Below are positions 25,237 through 34,098 of a DNA stretch of 64,000 bases, piece by piece. The stretch lies in assembly GCF_036962705.1 (NCBI RefSeq), contig NZ_JBALOQ010000008.1, positions 1 through 64,000 on the forward strand, given 5' to 3'. Made by a program: the position numbers and the translations under genes. The notes under the pieces were generated by a model. The model made no database searches. It was not told the origin of the DNA and saw only the letters and a list, made by a program, of their open reading frames with translations. Each line of letters begins with the position of its first letter. The first letter of the stretch is position 1. This DNA is from Ferdinandcohnia sp036962705. Lineage in GTDB: Bacteria > Bacillota > Bacilli > Bacillales > Bacillaceae_L.

Positions 25237-25953
25237 ATGAATGATATGACAAATATTTTAATAGTAGATGATGAGAAAGCGATTGTGAAAATGCTAGAGA
25301 TGATGTTAAAAAAGGAAGGGTTCCAGAATATATTCATGGCACATACTGGTCAGGATGCCCTCTCCATTCTCCAAAAAAATCAGATTGATATTATTATTCT
25401 TGATGTGATGCTTCCGGATGGTAGTGGATTTGATTTTTGTCCGAAGATCCGTGAGATATCCTCAGCTTACATATTATTTCTAACTGCTAGAGTGTCAGAT
25501 TTAGATGTGTTAACAGGATTTGCAACAGGCGGAGATGATTATGTGACAAAGCCGTTTAATCCGTTGGAGGTGGCAGCAAGAATTAAAGCATATCTAAGAA
25601 GAAGTTCTAAAACAACTCCAGCTGCTAACCCCGCCAAATCTAGGCAATACGATTTTGGGCGATTTTTATTAGATGAAGACGCTGGGGAATTAGTCGTAAA
25701 CGGACATTCAGTACCATGTCCAACTCAGGTATATTTGCTATTACTTTATTTTTGCAAGCATCCGAATATCGTTCTTTCTAAATCAACATTGCTAGAAGCA
25801 GTTTGGGGCTTTGATAGTTATGTAGATGAGAATACGGTTTCTGTACATATTAGAAGAATTAGAGAAAGAATTGAAAAAGACCCAAGTAATCCACAGCATT
25901 TACTTACAGTAAGAGGGCTTGGCTATAAACTTGTAAAAGGAAATCAATCATGA
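25237..25953 (+). CDS. Response regulator, OmpR/PhoB family
   Basis: DNA-binding response regulator of 238 residues. The receiver domain (1-115) has DDEK, the phospho-acceptor Asp in DIIILDVMLPDGSGFD, Thr in LTAR and the K in YVTKPFNP. The winged-helix domain (about 140-238) has SKSTLLEAVWGFDSYVDENT and VSVHIRRIRERIEKDPSNPQ, closing with LTVRGLGYKL. I choose ATG 25237, since AGGAGG lies 8-9 bases upstream; the GTG frame at 25228 overlaps it. The sensor kinase gene overlaps its end by four bases (ATGA), so they form one operon. Confidence 0.93.
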   Translation: MNDMTNILIVDDEKAIVKMLEMMLKKEGFQNIFMAHTGQDALSILQKNQIDIIILDVMLPDGSGFDFCPKIREISSAYILFLTARVSDLDVLTGFATGGDDYVTKPFNPLEVAARIKAYLRRSSKTTPAANPAKSRQYDFGRFLLDEDAGELVVNGHSVPCPTQVYLLLLYFCKHPNIVLSKSTLLEAVWGFDSYVDENTVSVHIRRIRERIEKDPSNPQHLLTVRGLGYKLVKGNQS

Positions 25954-27692
25954 CAAAGCTTAGATGGCGTTTATTTCTGCATTTTTCATTACAGTTTATT
26001 TCAGTTGCTGCTCTAATGATTATTATTGTTTTATTAACACTTTTAATTGTTATCGGTTTTTATGCAGTGGATTCATCCAATTATAATTATTATCAGGCAA
26101 AATTAGAGTCGATTTCGGTAAACACCGGCATTTCCTTTTCAAAACTTGAGATGAACAAAGGCTGGGATAAAGATTTAGAAAAGGAACAAATTTGGGTGCA
26201 AATTATTGATCACGAGGGAAACGTAATTGATTCCGGAAATGTTCCAGATGAAATTCCAACCAAATATACGTACCACGATTTGAAGAATATAAAAGAAACA
26301 AAGCAATTACAAAATTTTTCACTTGCTTTTTACTTGGAAACATTTTATGAGACACCGTACTTATTTGTTTTAGGTTATCAAGATGCTGCAAACCTATTAC
26401 TGAATGAAATTGTTAAAGAGTATGGGGCAAGTGGGGCAATTGGAGAAGCTGACCGACCAAAGTTTGAAAATTTCCTAGAAAAGCAAAATGGAACTCTAAA
26501 GATTTATCGTACTGATGAGACATTGCTACAAACAATAGGCACAAAAATCCCTGAAGAAGAGAAGCCACTGGATGTATTTGTAAGGGATGTTGCGCCTGAT
26601 ATTTTTTCAACAAAAAGAACGACATTAGAAGACCCAAGTACTGGAGTAGTATGGGAATTGCATACACCAAATGAAAATAAAAATGAAGTGAAACTAGAAA
26701 CGTATCTTGATGTTGGGAGAGGATTTCTAATTACAGGAGCAATTATCCTCTTTATTACAATCGCAATTTCGATATGGAACGGATTTCGTTATGGAAACCC
26801 ACTGTTTATTTTTGCTAACTGGCTTGGCAGGATGGGAAATGAAAACTATAGTGAAGTACTAACAGAGCGTGAAAGGAAAAAGGTGTACCGGAAGAATGGG
26901 AAAGTTCGTTTGCGATTTAAGCTTTATCAAGAGGTATTTGAGGCCTTTCATGAAATGGCAGGTAAACTCGATGCATCAAGAAAAGAACGCGAGCAATTAG
27001 AGCAAACTCGCTCCGAATGGATGACAGGAATTTCTCATGATTTACGCACACCATTGTCGACAATGCAGGGATATGGAACCTTATTAGAAAGTGGCCAATA
27101 TGATTGGTCCAAGGATGAACTAGAAGAAATAGGGAAAACGATACGTGAAAAAAGTGATTATATGCTACATCTGATAGAGGATTTTTCATTAAGTTTTCAA
27201 TTGAAAAATGGTGCGAATCAAATTCAGTTCGAGAGGGTTGCGTTTAATTCATTTATTGAGAGTATTTTAGAAAAGTTTCAAAGAGATCGTATTTTAAAAG
27301 ACTATCCGATTTCCTTTGCTCCCTTACAAACTAATAGATTTATAAGTGTAAACAAACGGTTGTTTAAAAGGATGTTGGATAACCTTATCTATAATGCAAT
27401 GAAGCACAATCCACCAGGAACAAGCATTGAAATCATTTTAGAGGAAAATAACGACGAAATCAAAATGGTGGTAAAGGATAAGGGGATCGGCATGGACGAG
27501 GCGACAATGAAGCATTTATTTGATAGGTATTATCGAGGAACCAACACAGATGAACATGTAGAAGGCACAGGACTAGGCATGAGCATCGCCATGCAAATTG
27601 CAAAACTACACGACGGGGATATAATGGTTGAATCTTTGAAAAACGTTGGAACAGAGGTTTCGGTGATTTTGCCGGAACACGGGGACAGGTAA
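25950..27692 (+). CDS. Membrane sensor histidine kinase
   Basis: Sensor kinase of 580 residues partnering the upstream regulator. There are two membrane segments (about 12-40 and 253-275) flanking an extracytoplasmic domain of about 210 residues with no recognised fold. The HisKA region is SEWMTGISHDLRTPLSTMQG, with His near 361. The ATPase has the N box DNLIYNAMKHNPPGT (about 475), VKDKGIGMD (G1) and GTGLGMSIAMQIAKLHDG (G2). The cytoplasmic linker (NENYSEVLTERERKKVYRKN) is not a clear HAMP. It closes with a strong terminator. Signal is unknown; the divergent DUF418 gene is a candidate target. Confidence 0.92.
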   Translation: MTKLRWRLFLHFSLQFISVAALMIIIVLLTLLIVIGFYAVDSSNYNYYQAKLESISVNTGISFSKLEMNKGWDKDLEKEQIWVQIIDHEGNVIDSGNVPDEIPTKYTYHDLKNIKETKQLQNFSLAFYLETFYETPYLFVLGYQDAANLLLNEIVKEYGASGAIGEADRPKFENFLEKQNGTLKIYRTDETLLQTIGTKIPEEEKPLDVFVRDVAPDIFSTKRTTLEDPSTGVVWELHTPNENKNEVKLETYLDVGRGFLITGAIILFITIAISIWNGFRYGNPLFIFANWLGRMGNENYSEVLTERERKKVYRKNGKVRLRFKLYQEVFEAFHEMAGKLDASRKEREQLEQTRSEWMTGISHDLRTPLSTMQGYGTLLESGQYDWSKDELEEIGKTIREKSDYMLHLIEDFSLSFQLKNGANQIQFERVAFNSFIESILEKFQRDRILKDYPISFAPLQTNRFISVNKRLFKRMLDNLIYNAMKHNPPGTSIEIILEENNDEIKMVVKDKGIGMDEATMKHLFDRYYRGTNTDEHVEGTGLGMSIAMQIAKLHDGDIMVESLKNVGTEVSVILPEHGDR

Positions 27693-27699
27693 TATGATA

Positions 27700-27740
27700 G
27701 TGAGGCAAGGGCTGTAAACCCTTGCCTCACTTCGTTTTGT
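27700..27740 (+). terminator. Terminator of the two-component operon
   Basis: A 12-bp perfect stem GTGAGGCAAGGG / CCCTTGCCTCAC, then TTCGTTTT. A partial GGGACA-type repeat follows near 27742. Confidence 0.88.
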
Positions 27741-27827
27741 TGGGACACGGAACCCATTTCCCTGTGTAACGTTTTCTGCATTAGAGGAGTCTAATATTAT
27801 AGAGGAAAAAATAGCAGGGAGGAGTCT

Positions 27828-29528
27828 ATGTATAAAAAAGGATTGATTTGTTTACTCTCCATTGCTTTAGTGGTTGGTTTGCTTTATTTGTTTATTGTAA
27901 AAGGGCAGGATCGGCAAAGTGAACAGACTGCTCCAAGTGAGGAGTCAATTCAACCAGATGAAGGTGAAGAAATAGAGGAGGAGACACAAGAAGCTCCTGT
28001 AGAAGAAATGAATCCCATTGAGGTGGTTAAGGAAGTTTTTTCTCTAGCGAAAACTGGGAAGGTTCCGCATGTTACTTTTATAGCTGGACAGACGAATTTA
28101 AAGGAAGTACAGGAACAATGGGGTGATCCGCAAACAATTGATGAAACTTCGTTTGGAGATTTCGCGGATTATTCGGACCATGATGTGACAATTGGATTTA
28201 AGGATCAACATGCTTTCGATATTCGCTCATACGATTCAGGTTTAACACATATTCATTTTGAAGATATAAAAAGTTCAATGGGTGAACCGGATGAGGTCAA
28301 GTATTATCAGGATGAAAATGTGAACCAAATTATCTTAATATACCAAGTGAATTCTGCTTTTCAGTTGAAGTGGATTTTACCAAAGCAGACTGAGCAAGAA
28401 CCTAACCCAACAGTTCATCATATTTCTGTCGTAACAGAAATTCAAAAACCAGTCGATGAGAACGAAGGATTAAGTTTAGATGGAAAAATTGGCCAAATGA
28501 TTTTTGCGGGAATTTCCGGAACTAAAATGAATTCGAAGATGAACCAATTAATTACGAAATACCATGTCGGGGGTATCATTTTTAATGGTGACAATTTAGT
28601 AAGTCCAAAACAAACCGTAACCTATGTGAATAAAATCAAGCAAGCAAATCAAGGAAATATCCCTTTGTTTTTTGGTGTTGATCAGGAGGGTGGCCGAATC
28701 TCGAAGCTACCAGGAGGATTACTTGATTTTCCAACCAATTTAGAAATTGGAAAAATAAATGATCCGGCCCTATCAAATGATCTTGGCACAGTCCTTGGGA
28801 AAGAACTGCAGGCATTTGGCTTTAATGTGAATTTTGCCCCAGTACTTGATGTTAATAGTAACCCGGATAATCCGGTAATCGGGAACCGTTCTTTTAGCAG
28901 TGATCCAGAGACTGTAGGTAAGCTTGGGGTTCAAACAATGAAAGGGCTACAATCCCAGTCTATTATTTCCGCGGTCAAGCATTTTCCAGGACATGGGGAT
29001 ACACATGTCGATTCTCATCTGGAGTTGCCGAAGGTCGATAAAACACGTGAAGAGCTTGAGAACTTGGAATTCATTCCATTTCGACAGGCAGTCAATGAAG
29101 GTGCAGACATGGTGATGATTGGCCATATTTTAGTTCCGGCCCTTGATAAAACCTTTCCGTCATCCATGTCAAAAAAGATTATTACGGATATTCTTCGTAA
29201 GGAACTTGGTTTTAATGGTGTGGTTATCACCGATGACTTTTTCATGAAGGCAATCACCAATGATTATGATATTGGCAAGGCTGCAGTACAATCGATAAAA
29301 GCGGGTAGTGATATTGTCATGGTGGCACATGATTACGACAAAGTCGTTCATGTCCGAAACTCAATCAAAAAGGCAGTTGCAAACGGAGAAATTTCCGAGA
29401 AGAGAATTGACGAAAGTGTAGGTAGAATCCTTCAATTAAAAGAAAAATATAAGTTGAATAACTCACCAGTAAAGCCGGTAAATATTGATGTATTGAACCG
29501 AGAAATTGAACGAGTGCTTTCAAGGTAG
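27828..29528 (+). CDS. Exported DUF4309 domain fused to GH3 beta-N-acetylglucosaminidase
   Basis: Membrane-anchored or secreted protein of 566 residues. Residues 5-25 form a hydrophobic signal/anchor, followed by an acidic linker (about 28-65). Residues 66-205 match DUF4309 (YjgB type): GQTNLKEVQEQWGDPQ, YSDHDVTIGFKD, and the closing HHISVVTE. Residues about 215-555 are a NagZ-like glycoside hydrolase family 3 domain: LDGKIGQMIFAGISGT, FFGVDQEGGRISKLPGG, the His-dyad motif KHFPGHGDTH (384-393) and VVITDDFFMKA with the nucleophile Asp at 469. It should cut GlcNAc-containing peptidoglycan fragments outside the cell. DUF4309 alone is usually a small secreted domain; the fusion is notable. Start ATG 27828 follows GGGAGGAG. 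Confidence 0.87.
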   Translation: MYKKGLICLLSIALVVGLLYLFIVKGQDRQSEQTAPSEESIQPDEGEEIEEETQEAPVEEMNPIEVVKEVFSLAKTGKVPHVTFIAGQTNLKEVQEQWGDPQTIDETSFGDFADYSDHDVTIGFKDQHAFDIRSYDSGLTHIHFEDIKSSMGEPDEVKYYQDENVNQIILIYQVNSAFQLKWILPKQTEQEPNPTVHHISVVTEIQKPVDENEGLSLDGKIGQMIFAGISGTKMNSKMNQLITKYHVGGIIFNGDNLVSPKQTVTYVNKIKQANQGNIPLFFGVDQEGGRISKLPGGLLDFPTNLEIGKINDPALSNDLGTVLGKELQAFGFNVNFAPVLDVNSNPDNPVIGNRSFSSDPETVGKLGVQTMKGLQSQSIISAVKHFPGHGDTHVDSHLELPKVDKTREELENLEFIPFRQAVNEGADMVMIGHILVPALDKTFPSSMSKKIITDILRKELGFNGVVITDDFFMKAITNDYDIGKAAVQSIKAGSDIVMVAHDYDKVVHVRNSIKKAVANGEISEKRIDESVGRILQLKEKYKLNNSPVKPVNIDVLNREIERVLSR

Positions 29529-29534
29529 TTGAGA

Positions 29535-29575
29535 AGGGTTAGTTCTATTCTAAATAGAGCTAACCCTATTTAAAT
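29535..29575 (+). terminator. Terminator after the GH3 gene
   Basis: AGGGTTAGTTCTATT / AATAGAGCTAACCCT hairpin (29535-29567), T-tract weak (ATTTAAAT). Confidence 0.65.
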
Positions 29576-29809
29576 AAAAAGGATAAACACAACTTATCAA
29601 TATTTTAACTACCCTCAAGGTTATACCGTTTTTTTAGCTCCTTTGTGGTCTATTGGAAAAATACTAGAACATCGTTTACTGTACTTGATTTCGTCCAGTA
29701 AAAATAAGCCGTTGGAAAATTTATGAAACCGATTGATGTGTGATTCGTAGTAGTTAGAAAGGGTTTATAGCGTAATAAATAAAACATCGAGCAAAGACGG
29801 GGGATGCAA

Positions 29810-30385
29810 ATGGGTTCAAAGGAAATTCATAAAATGCGAGTTAACCAAATTCTTTTGATAAATGGAACGATGCTAATAGTTCTCATACTCTTTTTTACGA
29901 TTATAAATGTATTTACAATTAGATTTCCACACTTTTTCTTTGCGTTAGCAGTTTTCATTCTTATTCAGTCTATTTATGGTTTTGTAAAAGGAGATTCTAC
30001 GAAATCATTCATTCCTATTCTTGAAAAAGTAGCAACCTATGAAAAACAAAAAATGGGTGACGAATGGTCGAAAATCCGTAAAGTTGGCAATGGGTGGAGT
30101 TTTGTACTGAGTATAGTCATGTTTTCCCAATTTTATATGAGTCTTAGTTTTGAAGATAATACGTTTCAATTCGATCCTGTCATTATGCTTATGATGACCT
30201 TAATGATTTTAGTTGGAACTAACATTGCAATGCTTGTTCATATACGAAAGGTCGACCGATCTACATCTGAATCAGATATGAAGGGCTATACTTGGAAATC
30301 GAACCTTTTAGGAGCTGTTTTTGGAGTCGTATTCGGTTTAGTGATATTTGTGTTGACCATATATTATGTAATTTCGAATGTTTAG
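29810..30385 (+). CDS. Five-helix hypothetical membrane protein
   Basis: Integral membrane protein of 191 residues with five hydrophobic segments (about 13-36, 42-60, 95-115, 128-148, 168-190) and a charged cytosolic loop (EKVATYEKQKMGDEWSKIRK). I favour ATG 29810 over 29804, because GGGGGA lies 6 bases before it and would overlap the earlier codon. It has no recognised family. The next gene starts 43 bases downstream with its own ribosome-binding site, so the two probably share a transcript. Nothing in the sequence indicates function. Confidence 0.7.
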   Translation: MGSKEIHKMRVNQILLINGTMLIVLILFFTIINVFTIRFPHFFFALAVFILIQSIYGFVKGDSTKSFIPILEKVATYEKQKMGDEWSKIRKVGNGWSFVLSIVMFSQFYMSLSFEDNTFQFDPVIMLMMTLMILVGTNIAMLVHIRKVDRSTSESDMKGYTWKSNLLGAVFGVVFGLVIFVLTIYYVISNV

Positions 30386-30428
30386 TGGGAAAAGTGGATA
30401 GGTTCCTTGTACCAAAAACGGAGGGAAA

Positions 30429-31697
30429 ATGATGGATGAAAGAATACAGGAATTAATTGAATTAACAAGAGAAAAATTTGGGTTATGGAACTATAACCTA
30501 AAAAGTCACAGTTTCAATCGCGATGTAAATATATTTAATGAAACGAATTATTCATTATCAATGGAATGGTTTCCAAACGATGTTATAGTTCCAGTTGATG
30601 AGGATGAAAATCCAGATGGAACAGCAGTAGTTGAAATAGACATACATAGCGGGAAGTTTCAGAGGGTTATATTCGTGATGGGTCAGACACCCGCAAAAAA
30701 CGGGGTGACCTTTACTGGTAAAAATGACATCATTAAATGGATTGAGCAAGAAACGGGATTAATATATGAGCAACAATTCCAGCTTCGTAAGGATGAAGAG
30801 GGAGAGATGCATTTTAGTGAATGCATCGACGGTGTCGCCGTCTCACCATCTGGGTATATTGAGGTGAGATTTGATCAAGACGGTAGGCTCACTTTATTTT
30901 CTGTCCATGGTCTTTTTCCTACAAAAGAAATGGTCGAGGTGGAGCCATACACATTATCCCTTGATAAAGTAGAAAACTTAGCTAAGGAACAATTGAAGTT
31001 GCTGGAATTTCCTTTATTTGAACAAAAACGTTTAGTGGCGGCTTTTGCAGTGGAAGAGATATATGTTCGGAATGATCTGTCATCCACGATCCCTTTTGAG
31101 ACTATCGTTGATGTAAGAGGTTATTTAAAAATGGATAAAGCTTTGCATTGGGACGAGCCACTTGATGCAACGTTTGAAAGAAAAGAGATAAATTGGCAGG
31201 AGCAGGTTACGACAGAACATGCCTTTTCAGGTGAAGCCTCTCCTGATTCACATCCAATCACTGAAGTTGAGCAAGAAAAATGTGCTATCGAGGTAAGGGA
31301 TTTTTTAAGGAAGGAATATCCAAACGATTCTGGATTCTGGATTTTAAAATCACTCCATCGTGAAAAGGGATATATTCATGCCATACTAAGAGCGAGCAAG
31401 CAGGATAATCGAGTATTTCAGCGGAAAGTGAATGTTATGATTGATCCAAAGAGCTTTCATGCTGTAAATTATATGGACAACCATATGATGCTAAAGATGT
31501 TTGATGAATTCGAAGTACCTGGAGAAGTGGTAATCAATAGGGATGAAGCCTATGAAAAACTTAAAGATAAGTTCGGGCTAATACCTTATTATGTATATGA
31601 CTTTGGCCAAAAACAGTATGTGCTTTGCGGAAAATTTGATTGCCAGTTTGGAGTAAACGCAACAACAGGGGAAATTGTTGGGTTGGATGAATTATAG
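30429..31697 (+). CDS. Hypothetical cytoplasmic protein with YcdB/PepSY-like repeats
   Basis: A 422-residue soluble protein without signal peptide. It contains at least two weak repeats of a beta-alpha-beta unit (GTAVVEIDIHSGKFQRVIFV..., YIEVRFDQDGRLTLFSVHG..., QRKVNVMIDPKSFHAVNYMD..., FDCQFGVNATTGEIVGLDEL) that resemble the YcdB/PepSY-type pattern 'V-VD-KTG-I'. ATG 30429 follows GGAGGG with AAA spacer. It lies just after a membrane protein gene and ends at a terminator. The domain suggestion is weak; no function is proposed. Confidence 0.7.
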   Translation: MMDERIQELIELTREKFGLWNYNLKSHSFNRDVNIFNETNYSLSMEWFPNDVIVPVDEDENPDGTAVVEIDIHSGKFQRVIFVMGQTPAKNGVTFTGKNDIIKWIEQETGLIYEQQFQLRKDEEGEMHFSECIDGVAVSPSGYIEVRFDQDGRLTLFSVHGLFPTKEMVEVEPYTLSLDKVENLAKEQLKLLEFPLFEQKRLVAAFAVEEIYVRNDLSSTIPFETIVDVRGYLKMDKALHWDEPLDATFERKEINWQEQVTTEHAFSGEASPDSHPITEVEQEKCAIEVRDFLRKEYPNDSGFWILKSLHREKGYIHAILRASKQDNRVFQRKVNVMIDPKSFHAVNYMDNHMMLKMFDEFEVPGEVVINRDEAYEKLKDKFGLIPYYVYDFGQKQYVLCGKFDCQFGVNATTGEIVGLDEL

Positions 31698-31707
31698 AAT
31701 TTTTAAC

Positions 31708-31740
31708 AGGGCTATCCTATCTAGGATGCCCTATTTTTTG
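31708..31740 (+). terminator. Terminator after the 30429 gene
   Basis: AGGGCTATCC / GGATGCCCT hairpin followed by ATTTTTTG. Confidence 0.75.
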
Positions 31741-31850
31741 TAGTGATTTCGACATAACAATAATTATATAGCAATAAATAATAAATATTTATTGATAATC
31801 AATAAAATTCGTAGTAAACTAATGGTAAATTTAAATTAGGGAGCAACCAG

Positions 31851-32105
31851 ATGATTAACAAGGTGTTACTAATTGCGCTTTTATTGCAAAATCTCTTTTT
31901 TCTGTTGTTTTTCAGTACGGCATTAGCGCGAATACCTGAGCCCACTCCTTCTATATTTAGTTTGGGAACGGCTGGATATGGATTAGTTGCAGCCTTTTAT
32001 ACGATTAAAAAGGGAAAGAATCTGATTCCTGCTGCGGTGGTACTGTTGATATCACTTATCGTAATATTTATGACCTTATTCGCAATAATGCTGGCACGTA
32101 TGTAA
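31851..32105 (+). CDS. Small hydrophobic membrane protein (84 aa)
   Basis: An 84-residue protein with three hydrophobic stretches (about 4-25, 33-50, 58-80) separated by short polar loops (RIPEPTPS, KKGKNL). ATG 31851 follows AGGGAGC. It lies 15 bases before a lipoprotein gene and shares its direction, so it is probably co-transcribed. No family recognised. Confidence 0.65.
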   Translation: MINKVLLIALLLQNLFFLLFFSTALARIPEPTPSIFSLGTAGYGLVAAFYTIKKGKNLIPAAVVLLISLIVIFMTLFAIMLARM

Positions 32106-32120
32106 GGGAAGGGAGAACGT

Positions 32121-32528
32121 ATGGAAAAACTGCTATTAACCGTTATTACTATATTTATCCTGGTTGGTTGTCAATCACCAAAGGGAGGGTTAGTGCTCAA
32201 CGCCATTAGTAAAATATCGATATCTGAGTCTGAAGGGTATGGGGGATTAAATGAAAATTATTTTACCACCATAGATTCTGAAGAAATGGTGCAGGTCTTT
32301 GAAGAAGTCGTGAAAAGTACAGTACAAACAAATGGCATCGTAAAAAAGAACCGTCCGGATTTCGACATATTGGTCCAATATGCGGATGGCAGTACCCATG
32401 GTCTTCATCTTTCACTGGGGAATGAAGGGGATGAAAGTATATTGATGTATGTTGGTCATGAAAGTACAACGTACATTGTCAGACCCGATGGAACAGAAAA
32501 GTTAAGACAAATGATAGAAACAGAATAA
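32121..32528 (+). CDS. YhfM-like lipoprotein
   Basis: A 135-residue lipoprotein: signal peptide 1-16 with lipobox LVGC, Cys17 being the lipid-anchored residue. The mature part (ISISESEGYGGLNENYFTTI, DFDILVQYADGSTHGLHLSL, YIVRPDGTEKLRQMIE) resembles the YhfM-type domain of Bacillus lipoproteins. It would sit on the outer face of the cytoplasmic membrane. GGGAAGGGAGA precedes ATG 32121. Expressed after the small membrane protein, and followed by a frameshifted small gene. Function of the family is unknown. Confidence 0.75.
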   Translation: MEKLLLTVITIFILVGCQSPKGGLVLNAISKISISESEGYGGLNENYFTTIDSEEMVQVFEEVVKSTVQTNGIVKKNRPDFDILVQYADGSTHGLHLSLGNEGDESILMYVGHESTTYIVRPDGTEKLRQMIETE

Positions 32529-32543
32529 ATCTAGGAGTAGAGG

Positions 32544-32731
32544 ATGAATATTGGTCTAGGTCTATCATAATACCCCTTGCGTTCAATTTTATTATTTTAG
32601 GTGTCCTTGCAAACAAAATCCTCAGCAAGATTACAAGATATGGACTACTAGGTATAGGGATATCAATTGCAATAGTAAGTGTTCTGCTTCTCACTGGCAT
32701 ATATGACCCATATGCCGACCATATTCGATGA
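32544..32731 (+). pseudogene. Frameshifted small membrane protein gene
   Basis: ATG 32544 behind AGGAGTAGAGG opens MNIGLGLS and then a stop. The frame one base earlier carries on with IIIPLAFNFIILGVLANKIL and continues KITRYGLLGIGISIAIVSVL..., ending DPYADHIR at 32731. Joining the two gives a 60-residue two-helix protein, so one base seems to have been lost near 32565-32572. It could also be a sequencing error. It is the third gene of the 31851-32528 group. Confidence 0.5.
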
Positions 32732-32744
32732 TGGGTTACATGGA

Positions 32745-32786
32745 CAGGTCCCTTGTCCCCAAACTGGGACGAGTGACCTGTGTCCC
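32745..32786. repeat. GGGACAGG-type palindromic repeat
   Basis: GGACAGGTCCCTTGTCCCC followed by GGGACGAGTGACCTGTGTCC can form a hairpin between converging genes. It resembles the other GGGAC-containing intergenic units. Confidence 0.5.
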
Positions 32787-32789
32787 ACA

Positions 32790-33986
32790 CTATTCAATCA
32801 ATGAACGATATTTTTCGACAACGTCGTCGGTTAAGATTCCAGTTTTATAAAAATGGTTTGCATAAACACTTGCTATCATTTCATTCTCTTCGGTAATAGT
32901 CATCTTAGTCAAAACCCGATTGATCATTTCCGCTAATTCAAGTGGGTTATTGTACATCGTATTCCAAGCTCGTACTTGCATCTCCAAATCATCGCTTAGT
33001 GCTGACGCTTCGATTTCATCCGTGGGTATTGGTTCATCCAAATGTGCATATGGGTCTTCATAAACATCCGTATAAATAAACTGAATTGGATTGTACTCTT
33101 CCAAATCATAAGTAAAGGACTTATTCCCGACTGTAACAATCATTTCATTTTGTGTAAATTCAAGCTTCCCATTTTCTAATGTGATAGGTTCAGAGAATGC
33201 TTTGATGGCACTTGTCAAATGGGGAGTATTCAGCCAATAGCGAAAGTCCGGATTTAATTGTGCAACATAATCCTCAAATGTTGTCTCTTCCAATTTTTCT
33301 TCATGATTCAGTAAAGTATATTGAGCCGGACGATAAAGATAATATGCATCCAAACTCTTCATGGAAATTGTCCATTCGGTTTCAGGACATTCGAACAACA
33401 CACGAAAAGCAAAACCATCGTCTGTTTTCTGCAACTCATAATAGACAATCCAATGTCCGACCTCTAACGGTTCATCGGATTCTTCAGTTAATACATTTTC
33501 AAAAATGAAATGAATATGAGCTTTCGATGAGAAACCGCCATCCGTATTGATATACAGGTGAAGCGTATTACCTTCACGCTCGATGCGCTCAATGGTTGAA
33601 TCGTGCAAGCTTTCCGCGAAGACATCTTGAACGGCATCTGATAAAAAAGTAACAGCATTTGCTGTTTGTTCATGGGCAGCATCTAAAATTTGCTCAAATT
33701 CTGTGTCGGACTCATGCATCCATTGCAGGTAATCATCGCGAACGGATTTAGGCAATGTTGGCAGATTTAAGGTTCCATTCTTCACATACTGGATGAAACG
33801 CTCTGGTAAAATCTGCAGGAGTTCCTCTTTCACTTCCTCAAGTTCTTCTTTTAATCGAGAAAAAATATCCTCGCCTTCTTCTTTGGCCTCTCTTAATGAA
33901 TACTCCCAATCTTCATCAGATTCGTGAATCGGTAGAGTATTACACTTTGAAAATTTTTCTTTCGCTTGTTTCGTTAGATTCCACAT
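32790..33986 (-). CDS. DUF4085-like hypothetical protein
   Basis: Soluble acidic protein of 398 residues with no signal or membrane segment. It begins MWNLTKQAKEKFSKCNTLPI and has a charged helix (EEGEDIFSRLKEELEEVKEE, about 36-55), then QYVKNGTLNLPTLPKSVRDD and a beta-rich middle region (HLYINTDGGFSSKAHIHFIF). I recall this N-terminal pattern from the DUF4085 family in Bacillus; the match is from memory. ATG 33986 is preceded by CCTGGGGTGAGGCT. It diverges from the His-rich cupin gene. Function unknown. Confidence 0.65.
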   Translation of the reverse strand: MWNLTKQAKEKFSKCNTLPIHESDEDWEYSLREAKEEGEDIFSRLKEELEEVKEELLQILPERFIQYVKNGTLNLPTLPKSVRDDYLQWMHESDTEFEQILDAAHEQTANAVTFLSDAVQDVFAESLHDSTIERIEREGNTLHLYINTDGGFSSKAHIHFIFENVLTEESDEPLEVGHWIVYYELQKTDDGFAFRVLFECPETEWTISMKSLDAYYLYRPAQYTLLNHEEKLEETTFEDYVAQLNPDFRYWLNTPHLTSAIKAFSEPITLENGKLEFTQNEMIVTVGNKSFTYDLEEYNPIQFIYTDVYEDPYAHLDEPIPTDEIEASALSDDLEMQVRAWNTMYNNPLELAEMINRVLTKMTITEENEMIASVYANHFYKTGILTDDVVEKYRSLIE

Positions 33987-34098
33987 AGCCTCACCCCAGG
34001 GTAGTTAATGAAAATAGTATAACATGTTTTTTCTAGGTCACCTTCACGGTTAAGTGTGCATAGAATAATTTATCAATCTGTGGAGGGATCAGGAAAAA

